Under the pieces are notes generated by a model. The model was not told the DNA's origin and searched no databases. It worked only from the letters and a program-made list of their open reading frames with translations. The position numbers were made by a program, and so were the translations under genes. From Sphingomonas sp. (GTDB taxonomy: Bacteria > Pseudomonadota > Alphaproteobacteria > Sphingomonadales > Sphingomonadaceae): DNA of 64,000 bases. The stretch is from positions 103,664-167,663 of the forward strand of contig NZ_JAHBZI010000002.1 in assembly GCF_019635515.1 (NCBI RefSeq). The letters are read 5' to 3'. Positions 16,478 through 25,918 of the stretch are shown piece by piece (positions within the stretch are counted from its first letter, which is position 1; the number at the start of each line of letters is the position of its first letter).

Positions 16478-17567
16478 GCTTGTCCGAGACCATCCGCTCG
16501 CCGTCGATCACGATCGGGCTGGCGAGCCCGGGCAGCCCCTCGCGGACGATCCGCATGCCGCGCGCCAGCACCTGCGGATCGGCGAACACATCGGCGACGG
16601 TGTTGATCGGCCCGGCAGGCACGCCCGCCGCTTCCAGTGCCTCATAAAGATCGGCCTTGGCCCAGCCGGCGATCACCGCCGCCAGCAACGGGATCAGCGC
16701 CTTGCGGTTGGTGACGCGCGCGGGATTGGTCGCGAAGCGTTCGTCGTCGGCGCAATCGACTTTGAGTACCGCGCACAGCTTGCGGAACTGCGAATCATTG
16801 CCGACCGCGACGATCAGATCGCCGTCGCAGGTCGCGAAAGCCTGATATGGCACGAGATTGGCATGGCCATTGCCCATCCGCGACGGCACCCTGGCCGGAT
16901 TGGCCATCCAGTTGAGCGCCTGATTGGCGAGCACGCCGACCTGCGTATCGAGCAGCGCCATGTCGATATGCGCGCCTCGGGCCGTGGTGTCGCGCCGGCG
17001 CAGTGCTGCGAGGATCGCCACCGCCGCATAGACGCCGGTGAAGATGTCGGCATAGGCGACGCCCGATTTCTGCGGGGCGCCATCGGGCTCGCCGGTCAGC
17101 GACATCGCCCCGCCCATGCCCTGGATGATGAAGTCGTAGCCGGCGCGTCCCGCATAGGGGCCGTCCTGCCCGAAGCCGGTGATCGAGCAGACGATCAGGC
17201 GCGGGTTCGCGGCGATCAGGCTGGCCGGATCGAGGCCATATTTGACCAGTCCGCCGACCTTGTAATTCTCGATGACGATATCGGCATCGGCGATCAGCGC
17301 CCTGACCTCGGCCTGACCTTCCGGACTCGCGATATCGATCGCGCGGCCTTCCTTGCCGCGGTTGCAGGCATGGAAATAGGCGGCGTCGAGATTTTCGCCG
17401 TTCGGGCCATGCAGGAAGGGCGGCCCCCAATGGCGGGTATCGTCGCCTTCGCCCGGCCGCTCGATCTTGATCACCTCGGCGCCGAGATCGGCAAGCAATT
17501 GCCCGCACCATGGGCCGGCGAGGATCCGTGCCAGCTCGACGACCTTGATCCCGGCGAGCGGTTTCAC
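16458..17567 (-). CDS. CaiB/BaiF family (class III) CoA transferase, probable glutarate CoA-transferase
   Basis: 369 residues from GTG 17567, which overlaps the stop of the upstream acetyltransferase gene (GTGA). 'PLAGIKVVELARILAGPWCGQLLADLGAEVIKIE' split over strand 1 and helix 1, 'HACNRGKEG', 'DIVIENYKVGG', 'SITGFGQDGPYAGRAGYD' and 'GVAYADIFTG' are family landmarks; the catalytic Asp is expected in 'YDFIIQ' or 'DIFTG'. Class III enzymes move CoA between organic acids. Because gcdH lies two genes upstream on the same strand, the likely substrate is glutarate (succinyl-CoA + glutarate), as in SUGCT-type enzymes. The substrate is inference. Confidence 0.88.
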   Translation of the reverse strand: MKPLAGIKVVELARILAGPWCGQLLADLGAEVIKIERPGEGDDTRHWGPPFLHGPNGENLDAAYFHACNRGKEGRAIDIASPEGQAEVRALIADADIVIENYKVGGLVKYGLDPASLIAANPRLIVCSITGFGQDGPYAGRAGYDFIIQGMGGAMSLTGEPDGAPQKSGVAYADIFTGVYAAVAILAALRRRDTTARGAHIDMALLDTQVGVLANQALNWMANPARVPSRMGNGHANLVPYQAFATCDGDLIVAVGNDSQFRKLCAVLKVDCADDERFATNPARVTNRKALIPLLAAVIAGWAKADLYEALEAAGVPAGPINTVADVFADPQVLARGMRIVREGLPGLASPIVIDGERMVSDKPSPKRA

Positions 17568-18079
17568 GAGGCGCGCCGGATCACATAATAGACATGGTCG
17601 GGGAGCGGCGTGCCGTCGCCGCGCTCGATCCGGCCTTCCTGAAGCACACCGCCGATCTTCTCCATCGCCTTGCGCGAGCGGATATTGTTCTGGCCAACCA
17701 CGAACACCGCGCCGCCGACGAAACGGTGGATATGATCGAGCATCAGTCGTTTGATCTCGCGATTGTACGTCCCGCCCCAATATTGGCGGGCGATGAAGGT
17801 CCAGCCGATCTCGATCTCGTCGCGCCCGGCATCGGGGAAGGCGTAGCGGCTCGCGCCGATGATCTTACCGCTCGCCTTGTCGAGGATCGTCACCCCGCCG
17901 CCGCTGGCCAGCGCGTCCTCGAAATACTTCCGGAACACGCTTTCCTGCCAGCGGTCATGAGCGGGATGGACTTCCCAGATCAGCGGATCGCTGGCGACCG
18001 CGAACAGGTTGTCCCAGTCCGCGGGCACGGTCGGGCGGATCGTGACCAGTTCACCTGCGAGCGTCGGCTGCAGGTCCAT
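17564..18079 (-). CDS. GNAT N-acetyltransferase (RimJ/RimL type)
   Basis: 171 residues. 'LVTIRPTVPADWDNLFAVASDPLIWEVHP' is a RimJ/RimL-style N-terminus; 'EIGWTFIARQYWGGTYNREIKRLMLDHIH' holds the strand 4 and pyrophosphate loop; 'VGQNNIRSRKAMEKIG' is the typical C-terminal motif. It is embedded between gcdH (1-base overlap, TGATG) and the CoA transferase (4-base overlap), so the three are one transcript. A link to glutarate metabolism is only positional. Substrate unknown. Confidence 0.85.
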   Translation of the reverse strand: MDLQPTLAGELVTIRPTVPADWDNLFAVASDPLIWEVHPAHDRWQESVFRKYFEDALASGGGVTILDKASGKIIGASRYAFPDAGRDEIEIGWTFIARQYWGGTYNREIKRLMLDHIHRFVGGAVFVVGQNNIRSRKAMEKIGGVLQEGRIERGDGTPLPDHVYYVIRRAS

Positions 18080-19263
18080 CAGAACGCGGCGATCCCGGTG
18101 ATCGCCCGGCCGAGGATCAGCCCATGGACGTCATGGGTGCCCTCATAGGTGTTGACCGTCTCGAGATTGATGGCGTGGCGCATGACATGCATGTCCGCCG
18201 AGATGCCATTGCCGCCATGCATGTCGCGCGCGACCCGGGCGATATCGAGCGCCTTGCCGCAATTGTTGCGCTTGATGATGCTGATAGCTTCGGGGGCGAG
18301 CGTGCCGGCGTCGAACATCCGCCCGCATTGCAGCGCTGCCTGCAGGCCGAGCGCGATCTCGGTCTCCATATTGGCGAGCTTGAGCTGGACCAGTTGGGTC
18401 GCCGCCAGCGGGCGGCCGAACTGGGCGCGGTCGAGCGTATATTGCCGCGCCGCGTGCATGCAGGCCTCGGCGGCGCCCATCGATCCCCAGGCGATGCCGT
18501 AGCGCGCGCGATTGAGGCAGCCGAACGGGCCCTTGAGCCCCTGCACATCGGGGAGCAACGCGTCCTCGCCGACCTCGACGCCGTCCATGACGATCTCGCC
18601 GGTGATCGAGGCGCGCAGCGACAGCTTGCCCTCGATCTTTGGCGTCGTCAGCCCGTCCATGCCGCGCTCGAGCACGAAGCCCTTGATCCCGCCGCCATGA
18701 TGATCGGACTTGGCCCAGACGACCATGACGTCGGCGATCGGCGAATTGGTGATCCACATCTTGGAGCCGGTCAGCCGGTAGCCGGTCGCGGTTTTCTCGG
18801 CGCGGGTGCGCATGCTGCCGGGGTCCGAACCGGCGTCGGGCTCGGTCAGCCCGAAACAGCCGACCCATTCGCCGCTGGCGAGCCTGGGGAGATATTTCCG
18901 CCGCTGCTCCTCGGTGCCATAGGCGTTGATCGGATGCATCACGAGCGAGCTCTGCACCGACATCGCCGAGCGATAGCCCGAATCGACACGCTCGACTTCG
19001 CGCGCGACCAGCCCGTACGCGACATAGCCGAGCCCGGCTCCGCCATATTCCTCGGCAATGGTCGCTCCGAGCAGGCCGAGCGAGCCCATTTCGCGCATGA
19101 TCTCGCGGTCGAAATCCTCGTCGAGGAAGGCGCGGGTCACGCGCGGCAGCAATTCGCCCTGGGCATAATCGCGGGCGGCATCGCGGACCATCCGCTCCTC
19201 GTCGGTCAGCTGCGCATCCAGCGCGAACGGGTCCTGCCAGTCGAACCGGCCCATCTCAGCCAT
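18079..19263 (-). CDS. gcdH: Glutaryl-CoA dehydrogenase (acyl-CoA dehydrogenase family)
   Basis: 394 residues, FAD enzyme that oxidises and decarboxylates glutaryl-CoA to crotonyl-CoA. Family features: '[15 protein letters not shown]' (FAD/substrate loop), '[14 protein letters not shown]', '[20 protein letters not shown]', 'RQFG'-like '[10 protein letters not shown]', and the C-terminal '[20 protein letters not shown]', in which the Glu of 'YEGT' is the catalytic base. The combination with '[15 protein letters not shown]' is that of GcdH. It heads a gcdH-GNAT-CoA transferase operon, 29 bases after the HemX-like gene. The pathway is lysine/tryptophan degradation via glutarate. Confidence 0.92.
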   Translation of the reverse strand: MAEMGRFDWQDPFALDAQLTDEERMVRDAARDYAQGELLPRVTRAFLDEDFDREIMREMGSLGLLGATIAEEYGGAGLGYVAYGLVAREVERVDSGYRSAMSVQSSLVMHPINAYGTEEQRRKYLPRLASGEWVGCFGLTEPDAGSDPGSMRTRAEKTATGYRLTGSKMWITNSPIADVMVVWAKSDHHGGGIKGFVLERGMDGLTTPKIEGKLSLRASITGEIVMDGVEVGEDALLPDVQGLKGPFGCLNRARYGIAWGSMGAAEACMHAARQYTLDRAQFGRPLAATQLVQLKLANMETEIALGLQAALQCGRMFDAGTLAPEAISIIKRNNCGKALDIARVARDMHGGNGISADMHVMRHAINLETVNTYEGTHDVHGLILGRAITGIAAF

Positions 19264-19292
19264 CTAAAATCTTCCTTCTCTTGTCCGGCCAG

Positions 19293-20126
19293 TTATCGGG
19301 TGGTCGCAGCCGGCTGCGCGGCGGGCATTTCCATCGCCGCCTGCTCGATTTCGGTAAGCGCCCGCCGTGCGGCGAGGTAGCGCTTGGCGGCGCTGGTCCA
19401 GCTTTCGGCACTGGCGGCGCCGGGCATGTGGGCGACCTCGGCGAGCGCCGCCTCGACGTCGCCGGCAACCAGTGCCCGGCGGGCGCGGCGCAGGCGATCA
19501 CTCGGGCGCGGGCTGGGCGAATCGGCACCGCGCACGACGATCATGTCACCGAGCATGCGACGGGCCCGGTCCCACAGGCTGTCATCGGGCCCGGTGCTGA
19601 GCCGCGACGCGATCGTCTCCAGCGCGAGGCGGAGGTCCTCGAGCGTCACCGGCTGCGCCGCGGCCTGGATGATGGCGGCGACCGAATCGCCTTGGGCGGA
19701 GCCGAAGCGGGCACGGAGCTGGTTCTCCAATGCGCCGAGCGGTTGGCCGCGCTCGACGGCGCGGCGCGCGGCGAAGGCGATCATCAGCCGTTCGGCCTGT
19801 GTCGCGTAGGTCGACGCCGCGCGGGCGCTGCCGTCGAGATCGCGCAGGCGCAGCTCGATCACGTCGAGCTTGCCGGCCAGCATCGCCTCGCGCGCATTGA
19901 GCGTGGCGATATCGGTGCCGGGCGGCAGCGAGGGCAGCGAAGGCTGGGGCTGTTGCTGCTGCTGGACCAGAGGTGAAGGCGCGGGGGCGGGCAGCAACGG
20001 TGCGCGGTTGAAGCCCCCGCCCAATTCCACCGCGCCCAACGCCACGGCCAATCCGCCCAGAAAGGCGAGGCCGCCGATCAGGCTGGGGTTGCGGGACAGC
20101 GGGGTGCGCGGGGGCTCGTCGCTCAT
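19293..20126 (-). CDS. Mitofilin/HemX-like membrane protein next to hemCD
   Basis: 277 residues from ATG 20126 ('MSDEPPRTPLSRNP'). One transmembrane helix at about 15-35, a Pro/Gln-rich linker (LVQQQQQPQPS) and a long helical periplasmic part rich in Ala, Arg and Leu (about 75-270). Its place directly behind hemC-hemD and its anchor-plus-helical layout match the COG4223/mitofilin-like proteins that alphaproteobacteria keep at this spot, often annotated HemX-like. Function in heme synthesis is unproven. An upstream ATG-less extension to 20183 would overlap hemD and is not favoured. Confidence 0.7.
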   Translation of the reverse strand: MSDEPPRTPLSRNPSLIGGLAFLGGLAVALGAVELGGGFNRAPLLPAPAPSPLVQQQQQPQPSLPSLPPGTDIATLNAREAMLAGKLDVIELRLRDLDGSARAASTYATQAERLMIAFAARRAVERGQPLGALENQLRARFGSAQGDSVAAIIQAAAQPVTLEDLRLALETIASRLSTGPDDSLWDRARRMLGDMIVVRGADSPSPRPSDRLRRARRALVAGDVEAALAEVAHMPGAASAESWTSAAKRYLAARRALTEIEQAAMEMPAAQPAATTR

Positions 20127-20157
20127 GCCCGCCTTATTCGCGCGCAAGCCGTTCGGG

Positions 20158-20814
20158 TCAATCGGCGAGCGCCATAGCGGCATCGATCATCGCTTCGCTG
20201 GAGGGGGCGGGCGAGACGACAACGCGCTCCCAGCCATCGCCCGCGGCCTCGGCTACGGCGGAGCTGATCGTCACCAGCACGATGGTGGCCCGATCCGCGG
20301 CGATTTCGCGCAGCCGCATCGCGGCGCGGGCCGACTGCACCAGGGCCACCGATCCGCTGAGCATCGCCATATCGTTCACCGGCAGCGGGTCGCTGGCATA
20401 AACGGTGATCACGTCGGCCACGATCCCGCCGGCTTCGATCGTCCGTTCGCGCCCGGCGAGATGCAGCGCCCGGCGGGTGCCTGTGGCTTCGGCCCGAGCG
20501 AGCAAAGTCGCCGCGCCCGAATCGCCATTGGTGACGACGTTGAAGCCGAATCGCCGCGCCGCCTCGCCCGTGACCGTGCCGACGGCGTGGACCGGCAGCC
20601 CGATCAGCCGTGCCAGCCCCGGCCCACCGTGGCGCATGGCATTGGCGCTGGTCAGGATCAGCGCGTCGAACGCGGTGGGGTCCGGCACATCCCAGGCGAT
20701 CGGCGCGGTTGCGAACAGCGGCATGCGGATGACGCCGCGCCCGGCCGCCTCGATCGCCGCGGCGGTGACGCGGTTGCCCGGTTCGGGCCGGAGCACCGCG
20801 ATCGGCCTGCTCAT
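20158..20814 (-). CDS. hemD: Uroporphyrinogen-III synthase
   Basis: 218 residues. 'RPIAVLRPEPGNRVTAAAIEAAG', 'DALILTSANAMRHGG' and 'VHAVGTVTGEAARRFGF' are the conserved first-domain elements; 'VTISSAVAEA' closes the second. HemD sequences diverge strongly, so order helps: ATG 20814 overlaps the hemC stop (ATGA), as in most proteobacteria. It cyclises hydroxymethylbilane with inversion of ring D. Confidence 0.93.
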   Translation of the reverse strand: MSRPIAVLRPEPGNRVTAAAIEAAGRGVIRMPLFATAPIAWDVPDPTAFDALILTSANAMRHGGPGLARLIGLPVHAVGTVTGEAARRFGFNVVTNGDSGAATLLARAEATGTRRALHLAGRERTIEAGGIVADVITVYASDPLPVNDMAMLSGSVALVQSARAAMRLREIAADRATIVLVTISSAVAEAAGDGWERVVVSPAPSSEAMIDAAMALAD

Positions 20815-21725
20815 CCCTCGAACAGCCGCCGCACCGCCGAGGGCGCGCGTTCGAGCAGATCGCGGGCGAGGGCCCCGGGAAGCGCCGTGTCGAGCGGAGC
20901 ACCCTCGATGGCGCCATGAACATGTTCGGTGCCGTCTTCGGAAAAGAGCTCGGCGGTCAGCGTCAGGATCGCGCCTTCGATCACTGCCAGCGCCGCCACC
21001 GGCGAGTGGCAATCGGCCTTGAGCGCCGCCAACAGCACACGCTCGGCGAGGACGCAGGCGTGCGTTTCGGGGTGATCGATCGCGTCCAGCATCGCGCGGG
21101 CGGCGCCATCGTCGGCGCGGCACTCGACGCCGATGGCGCCCTGGGCGGGGGCCGGCAGCATCATATTGAGCGGAATGGCGTGGCCGACGTCATGCCGCCC
21201 GAGCCGCTCGAGCCCCGCCGCCGCCAGCAGGGTCGCGTCGGCTTCGCCCTCCGCCAGCTTGGCGAGCCGGGTATCGACGTTGCCGCGAAACATCACGACC
21301 TTGAGATCGGGCCGTATCCGCCGGATCTGCGCCGCGCGGCGGGGCGAACTCGTCCCCACCACCGCGCCCTCGCGCAATGCCGCCAGCGATTCGGCGCCGA
21401 CCAGCCGGTCGCGGACGTCGGCGCGCGGCAGGATCGCCGCGATCGCGATCATCGCGGGCCGGAAGGTTTCGACGTCCTTCATCGAATGCACCGCGCAATC
21501 GATCTCGCCGCCCAGCAGGGCGCGGTCTAGCTCCTTGGTCCACAGCGCCTTGCCGCCAATCTCGGCAAGCGGGCGATCCTGGACCTTGTCGCCGGTGGTC
21601 TTGATGACGACGATCTCGAAATCAGACGCATCCAGTCCGTGCGCGGCGGCCAGTGCGTCGCGGACCATGTGCGCCTGCGTCAGAGCGAGCGGCGATCCCC
21701 GCGTACCGAGCCGAAAAGGTGTCAT
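20811..21725 (-). CDS. hemC: Porphobilinogen deaminase (hydroxymethylbilane synthase)
   Basis: 304 residues from ATG 21725 ('MTPFRLGTRGSPLALTQA'). Arginine and lysine residues for substrate binding are in 'RLGTRGSPLA', 'VGTSSPRRAAQIR' and 'FRGNVDTRLAKL'; the catalytic Asp lies near 'CAVHSMKDV'; the dipyrromethane cofactor Cys is in 'ALKADCHSPVAALA' near residue 240. Start 21725 leaves the nested palindrome at 21746-21869 outside the gene; reading from an upstream codon would run into the palindrome. Divergent from tsaD. Confidence 0.96.
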   Translation of the reverse strand: MTPFRLGTRGSPLALTQAHMVRDALAAAHGLDASDFEIVVIKTTGDKVQDRPLAEIGGKALWTKELDRALLGGEIDCAVHSMKDVETFRPAMIAIAAILPRADVRDRLVGAESLAALREGAVVGTSSPRRAAQIRRIRPDLKVVMFRGNVDTRLAKLAEGEADATLLAAAGLERLGRHDVGHAIPLNMMLPAPAQGAIGVECRADDGAARAMLDAIDHPETHACVLAERVLLAALKADCHSPVAALAVIEGAILTLTAELFSEDGTEHVHGAIEGAPLDTALPGALARDLLERAPSAVRRLFEG

Positions 21726-21745
21726 GCTTGCGCTAATGCGCCCAA

Positions 21746-21869
21746 AGGGTGTGTCCCCGCTACCCAAAATGCGCCCGCCGCTTCGCGGTCGCCCTGAGAC
21801 GAACGCCGGACTGCGTCAGCGCCCGTCTCAGGGCGATCACGGCCGTTATGGGTAGCGGGGACACACCCT
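21746..21869. repeat. 124-bp nested palindrome (REP/MITE-like) between hemC and tsaD
   Basis: Outer arms 21746-21766 and 21849-21869 are perfect 21-base reverse complements (left arm begins AGGGTGTGTCCCCGC). Inner arms 21789-21801 (TCGCCCTGAGACG) and 21824-21836 are a further perfect 13-base pair, around a 22-base loop. The right outer arm contains GTAG before its G/C-rich part, as in REP sequences mobilised by RAYT transposases. It fills most of the 153-bp space between two divergent gene starts and ends only 9 bases before tsaD. No transposase gene is in the window. Confidence 0.85.
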
Positions 21870-21878
21870 ACGTCCTAG

Positions 21879-22910
21879 ATGGATGCTATGCTGATCCTCG
21901 GCCTTGAATCGAGCTGTGACGAGACGGCGGCGGCGCTGGTGACGAGCGACCGGCGGATCCTCGCCCACAAGCTGGCGCGGCAGGAGGAGGCGCACCGGCC
22001 CTATGGCGGCGTCGTCCCCGAGATCGCCGCGCGCGCGCATGTCGAGATCATCGGGCCGCTGGTCGAGCAGGCGCTGGCCGAGGCGGGCGTCAGGCTGGGC
22101 GAAGTCGATGCGATCGCCGCGACTGCCGGGCCAGGGCTGATCGGCGGGGTGATGGTCGGCCTTGTCACCGGCAAGGCGCTGTCGCTGGCGGCGAGCAAGC
22201 CGCTGGTCGCGGTCAACCATCTCGAAGGCCATGCGCTGTCGCCGCGTCTCACCGATCCCGATCTGGCGTTTCCGTACCTGTTGCTGCTGGTCTCGGGCGG
22301 GCATTGCCAGCTGCTGCTGGTCGAGGGCGCCGGCAAATATAGCCGCCTCGCCACCACCATCGACGATGCCGCCGGCGAGGCGTTCGACAAGACCGCCAAA
22401 CTGCTCGGCCTGGGCTTTCCCGGCGGACCCGCCGTCGAGCGGGCCGCAATGAACGGCAACCCCCGGGCCGTGCCGCTGCCGCGCCCGCTGGTCGGCAGCG
22501 CCGAGCCGCATTTCTCCTTCGCCGGCCTCAAGAGCGATGTCGCCCGCAAGGCCGGGTTGTTCGCGGTCGAGGATATGGCGGCAAGCTTCCAGCAGGCGGT
22601 GGTCGATTGCCTGATTGACCGCACCCGCATCGCGATCGGCAAGGTCGATGCGACGGCGCTGGTCGTCGCCGGGGGGGTGGCGGCGAACAAGGCGGTGCGC
22701 GGCGCGCTGGAGGCGCTGGCCGCCGAACACGGTATGCGCTTCGTCGCGCCGCCCTCGTGGCTGTGCACCGATAACGCCGCGATGATCGCCTGGGCCGGTG
22801 CCGAGCGCTTCGCCGCGAGCCTCACCGACCCGCTCGATTTCCCGGCCCGCCCGCGCTGGCCGCTCGACCCCGGTGCCGAAAAGGTGCGCGGCGCAGGAGT
22901 GAAGGCATGA
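21879..22910 (+). CDS. tsaD: tRNA N6-adenosine threonylcarbamoyltransferase
   Basis: 343 residues. It transfers the threonylcarbamoyl group to A37 of ANN-decoding tRNAs, with TsaB and TsaE. '[15 protein letters not shown]' opens the ASKHA fold; the metal-binding histidines are in 'NHLEGHALS' (about 114-118); '[13 protein letters not shown]' and '[13 protein letters not shown]' are further signatures. Starts at 21879 and 21888 are both ATG; neither has a strong binding site, and the repeat element ends 9 bases before the first. The stop overlaps the gpsA start (ATGA). Confidence 0.96.
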   Translation: MDAMLILGLESSCDETAAALVTSDRRILAHKLARQEEAHRPYGGVVPEIAARAHVEIIGPLVEQALAEAGVRLGEVDAIAATAGPGLIGGVMVGLVTGKALSLAASKPLVAVNHLEGHALSPRLTDPDLAFPYLLLLVSGGHCQLLLVEGAGKYSRLATTIDDAAGEAFDKTAKLLGLGFPGGPAVERAAMNGNPRAVPLPRPLVGSAEPHFSFAGLKSDVARKAGLFAVEDMAASFQQAVVDCLIDRTRIAIGKVDATALVVAGGVAANKAVRGALEALAAEHGMRFVAPPSWLCTDNAAMIAWAGAERFAASLTDPLDFPARPRWPLDPGAEKVRGAGVKA

Positions 22911-23881
22911 AGATCGGAGTTATCGGCGGCGGCGCATGGGGCACCGCATTGGCGCAGGTTGCGGCGCGGGGCGGGGCGGTGACGCTGTGGGCGCGCGAAG
23001 CCGAGGTCGTCGAGAGCATCAATCGCGATCACGAAAATGCCAGCTTCCTCGCCGGCGTGCCGCTGTCGCCCGATATTCGCGCGACCGCCGATCCCGCCGA
23101 CCTCGCCGGGGTCGATGCCTTGCTGGTGGTATCGCCTGCCCAGCATGTCCGCGCGGTCCTTTCCGGGATGGATATCGGCGGCACCCCCTTGGTCCTCTGC
23201 GCCAAGGGCATCGAAGCGGGCACGCGGCTGCTGGTCGGTGAAGTCGCGCATCAGGTCGCGCCCGGCGCGCCGATCGCCGTTCTTTCCGGGCCGACCTTCG
23301 CGCATGAAGTCGCCAAGGGGCTGCCGACCGCGGTTACGCTCGCCTGCGAAGACGAAGCGCTGGGCACCAGATTGGCCGAGCGCCTCGCTGGCCCGGCATT
23401 CCGCACCTATGCCAGCCGCGATGTGATCGGCGCCGAGATCGGCGGGGCGGTCAAGAACGTCCTCGCCATCGCCTGCGGCGTGGTCGAGGGCGCCGGGCTG
23501 GGGCAAAACGCCCGTGCCGCGACGATCGCGCGCGGCTTCGCCGAGATGACGCGCTTCGGCTTGGCCCGCGGCGCGCAGGCCGAGACGCTGACCGGGCTTT
23601 CGGGGCTGGGCGATCTCGTCCTCACCTGCTCGTCGACCGCCTCGCGCAATTTCTCGCTGGGCGTCGGGCTTGGCCAGGGCCGTAGCGCCGCCGAGCTGAT
23701 GGCCGATCGCAAGACCGTCGCCGAGGGCGCGTTCACGGCGCCGGTGCTGCGGGAAGCGGCGGCGTCGGCCGGCGTCGACATGCCGGTCTGCGAAGCGGTC
23801 TGCGCGCTGCTGTCGGGCAAGCCGGTCGCGGCGGTGATCGAGGCATTGCTCAGCCGGCCGTTGCGCGAGGAAGTGCGGTGA
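22907..23881 (+). CDS. gpsA: Glycerol-3-phosphate dehydrogenase [NAD(P)+]
   Basis: 324 residues. The N-terminal Rossmann motif '[14 protein letters not shown]', 'CAKGIEAGT', '[19 protein letters not shown]' and '[19 protein letters not shown]' with the catalytic Lys are all intact. It makes sn-glycerol-3-phosphate for phospholipids. The tsaD-gpsA pairing with a 4-base overlap is frequent in alphaproteobacteria. The stop overlaps the GTG of the next gene. Confidence 0.96.
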   Translation: MKIGVIGGGAWGTALAQVAARGGAVTLWAREAEVVESINRDHENASFLAGVPLSPDIRATADPADLAGVDALLVVSPAQHVRAVLSGMDIGGTPLVLCAKGIEAGTRLLVGEVAHQVAPGAPIAVLSGPTFAHEVAKGLPTAVTLACEDEALGTRLAERLAGPAFRTYASRDVIGAEIGGAVKNVLAIACGVVEGAGLGQNARAATIARGFAEMTRFGLARGAQAETLTGLSGLGDLVLTCSSTASRNFSLGVGLGQGRSAAELMADRKTVAEGAFTAPVLREAAASAGVDMPVCEAVCALLSGKPVAAVIEALLSRPLREEVR

Positions 23882-24411
23882 AGTGGGCGGCGATGTTGCG
23901 CGGGATCAATCTCGGCAAGCGCCAGCTCAAATCGGTGGAGCTCAAGGCCGTGGTCGAGGGGATGGGCTTCACCGAGGTCAAGACCATCCTCGCCTCGGGC
24001 AATGTCGTGTTCGAAGCCGGGGATGCCAGGTCCGAGGCGCTGGAGCGCGATCTTCATGCCGCGCTCGAAAAGGCGACCGGGCTCAAGTCCGAAGTGTTCG
24101 TCCGCAACCATGCCGAGCTGGAAAAAGTGGTGAAGGCCAATCCCTTCCCCGACGAAGCCAGGGCGCGGCCGAGCTTCCTCGTCGTCAGCTTCCACCGCGC
24201 CGCGCCCGATCAGGCGGCGATCGACAAGCTGCTGGACAGCTATGAGGGTCCCGAGCGAATGAAGGTGGTCGGCCGCGAACTGTTCACCGACTTCCCCGAC
24301 GGCCAAGGCCGCTCGCAGCTGATCCCGGCGATGCAGAAGGCCAAATTGTCGCAAGGCAATACCGGCCGTAACTGGAACACGGTGATGAAGCTGCTGGACG
24401 CGCTCGGCTAG
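23878..24411 (+). CDS. DUF1697 family protein
   Basis: 177 residues from GTG 23878, overlapping gpsA by 4 bases. '[42 protein letters not shown]' (shown in sense, spread over residues 4-45) is the conserved start of DUF1697 proteins; the C-terminal '[16 protein letters not shown]' is equally typical. The function is unknown in the family. It is probably part of the tsaD transcript. Its stop overlaps tail to tail with the small gene on the minus strand. Confidence 0.9.
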   Translation: MKWAAMLRGINLGKRQLKSVELKAVVEGMGFTEVKTILASGNVVFEAGDARSEALERDLHAALEKATGLKSEVFVRNHAELEKVVKANPFPDEARARPSFLVVSFHRAAPDQAAIDKLLDSYEGPERMKVVGRELFTDFPDGQGRSQLIPAMQKAKLSQGNTGRNWNTVMKLLDALG

Positions 24412-24566
24412 AAATCGACCGCCACGCCCTTGCGCTCCCAATCGCCGTAGCGGGTCGGGTCAAGCGGGTCGTCAGGCGCCTGTGCCGGCTCGGGTTCGGG
24501 CACCGGCGGGCTCGGCGTCAGATAGGCCGGCGGCCGGCCATTTTCGGGGCGCTCGCCCATTTGCAT
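24408..24566 (-). CDS. DUF1674 / SDHAF4-like succinate dehydrogenase assembly factor
   Basis: 52 residues from ATG 24566 (24560 is an alternative). The C-terminus '[17 protein letters not shown]' is the DUF1674 signature, shared with the mitochondrial assembly factor SDHAF4 that helps flavinated SdhA mature. The N-terminal half is Pro-rich and disordered. Stand-alone gene, divergent from rsmB with 36 bases between starts. The function in bacteria is inferred from the eukaryotic family member. Confidence 0.8.
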   Translation of the reverse strand: MQMGERPENGRPPAYLTPSPPVPEPEPAQAPDDPLDPTRYGDWERKGVAVDF

Positions 24567-24602
24567 TGCCTCTCGCAGCGTTGACGCCCAAATCGGCGCG
24601 CA

Positions 24603-25883
24603 ATGAAGCGAAATCAAGCCAGGATCCGGCGTGGCCCGGAACCGGATGCCCCCGGCGTCCCTGCGCGCCGCGCCGCGCTGCAACTCCTCGATGCGGTGCT
24701 CCGCCGTGGCCTCGCCCTCGAAGCCGCGCTCGACAAGGCCGCGTCCGGCCTGCCGCCCAGCGACCGCGGCCTTGCCCATGCCATCGCCGCCGAGACGCTG
24801 CGCCGCCTCCCCGATCTCGATGCGCTGATCGATGGCGCCACCCAGCGCCCTCTGCCCGATGACGCCAAGGCGCGGTTCGCGCTGCGCATAGCGCTCGTCC
24901 AGGCATTGTGCCTCGGCACCCCAGGCCATGCCGCGATCGCGACGGTGCTGCCTTTGGTCGATGGCGGGCCGCGCAAGCTGGTCCATGGGGTGTTCGGCAC
25001 GGTGACGCGTTCCGGCGCGCTGCTGCCGGAGCCGCCGACCTTGCCCGATGCGGTGGCGCTGCGCTGGCACGCCGCCTGGGGTGATCAGATGATCGAGGAT
25101 GCCGAGCTCGCCATCGCCGCGCCGCCGCCGCTAGACCTGACGCTGCGCTTGCCCGTGGAGCTGGAAGAGGCGATCGGCCTGCTCCCCGGCCATGCCCGCT
25201 TGCCCGCCGGTACTTCGGTGATGGAATTGCCCGGGTTCGAGGAGGGCGGCTTCTGGGTTCAGGATCTTGCCGCCTCGCTCCCCGCGCGGTTGATCGGCAA
25301 AGGCCAGGGCACTGCGCTCGATCTCTGCGCGGCGCCCGGCGGCAAGACGCTCCAGCTCGCGGCGGCGGGCTGGGATGTCACCGCCGTCGATGTCTCGGAA
25401 AGTCGTCTCGCGCGACTTCGCGACAATCTCGACCGCACCGGCTTGGACGCGAAAATCGTCACCGCCGATCTGCTGCTGTGGAAGCCGGAGGAACCGGCCG
25501 ACGCCGTCCTGCTCGACGCGCCGTGCAGCGCCACCGGCATTTTCCGGCGGCATCCCGATGTGCTCCATCGTGTCCGCCCGTCGCTGATCGCCGAGATGGC
25601 CGAACTGCAGGGCAAGCTTCTCCACCGCGCCTCGCAATGGGTGAAGCCCGGCGGCACGCTCGTCTACGCGACCTGCTCGCTCGAGCCGCAGGAAGGCGAG
25701 CAGCAGCTCGAACGCTTCCTGACGCATCACAACGACTATGCGATCGATCCGGTTCGTGCCGACGAACTGCCCGAGGGTGTTGGCCCGCTCGAAAACGGCA
25801 CGCTGCGCCTCCATCCCGGCATGCTTGCCGAGCAGGGCCGGCTCGACGGCTTCTTTATCGCCCGTCTCCGCCGCAACCCCTAG
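24603..25883 (+). CDS. rsmB: 16S rRNA (cytosine(967)-C(5))-methyltransferase
   Basis: 426 residues. N-terminal NusB-like RNA-binding domain (about 15-150), then a SAM-dependent methyltransferase: '[26 protein letters not shown]' (SAM binding, split), '[20 protein letters not shown]' and '[13 protein letters not shown]', which carry the two catalytic cysteines of RNA m5C enzymes. NusB fusion and length identify RsmB. Next comes rpe, 35 bases downstream. Confidence 0.93.
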   Translation: MKRNQARIRRGPEPDAPGVPARRAALQLLDAVLRRGLALEAALDKAASGLPPSDRGLAHAIAAETLRRLPDLDALIDGATQRPLPDDAKARFALRIALVQALCLGTPGHAAIATVLPLVDGGPRKLVHGVFGTVTRSGALLPEPPTLPDAVALRWHAAWGDQMIEDAELAIAAPPPLDLTLRLPVELEEAIGLLPGHARLPAGTSVMELPGFEEGGFWVQDLAASLPARLIGKGQGTALDLCAAPGGKTLQLAAAGWDVTAVDVSESRLARLRDNLDRTGLDAKIVTADLLLWKPEEPADAVLLDAPCSATGIFRRHPDVLHRVRPSLIAEMAELQGKLLHRASQWVKPGGTLVYATCSLEPQEGEQQLERFLTHHNDYAIDPVRADELPEGVGPLENGTLRLHPGMLAEQGRLDGFFIARLRRNP

Positions 25884-25918
25884 TTGCGCGCGACTCGGGG
25901 GCTGCTAAGGATTCGCAT

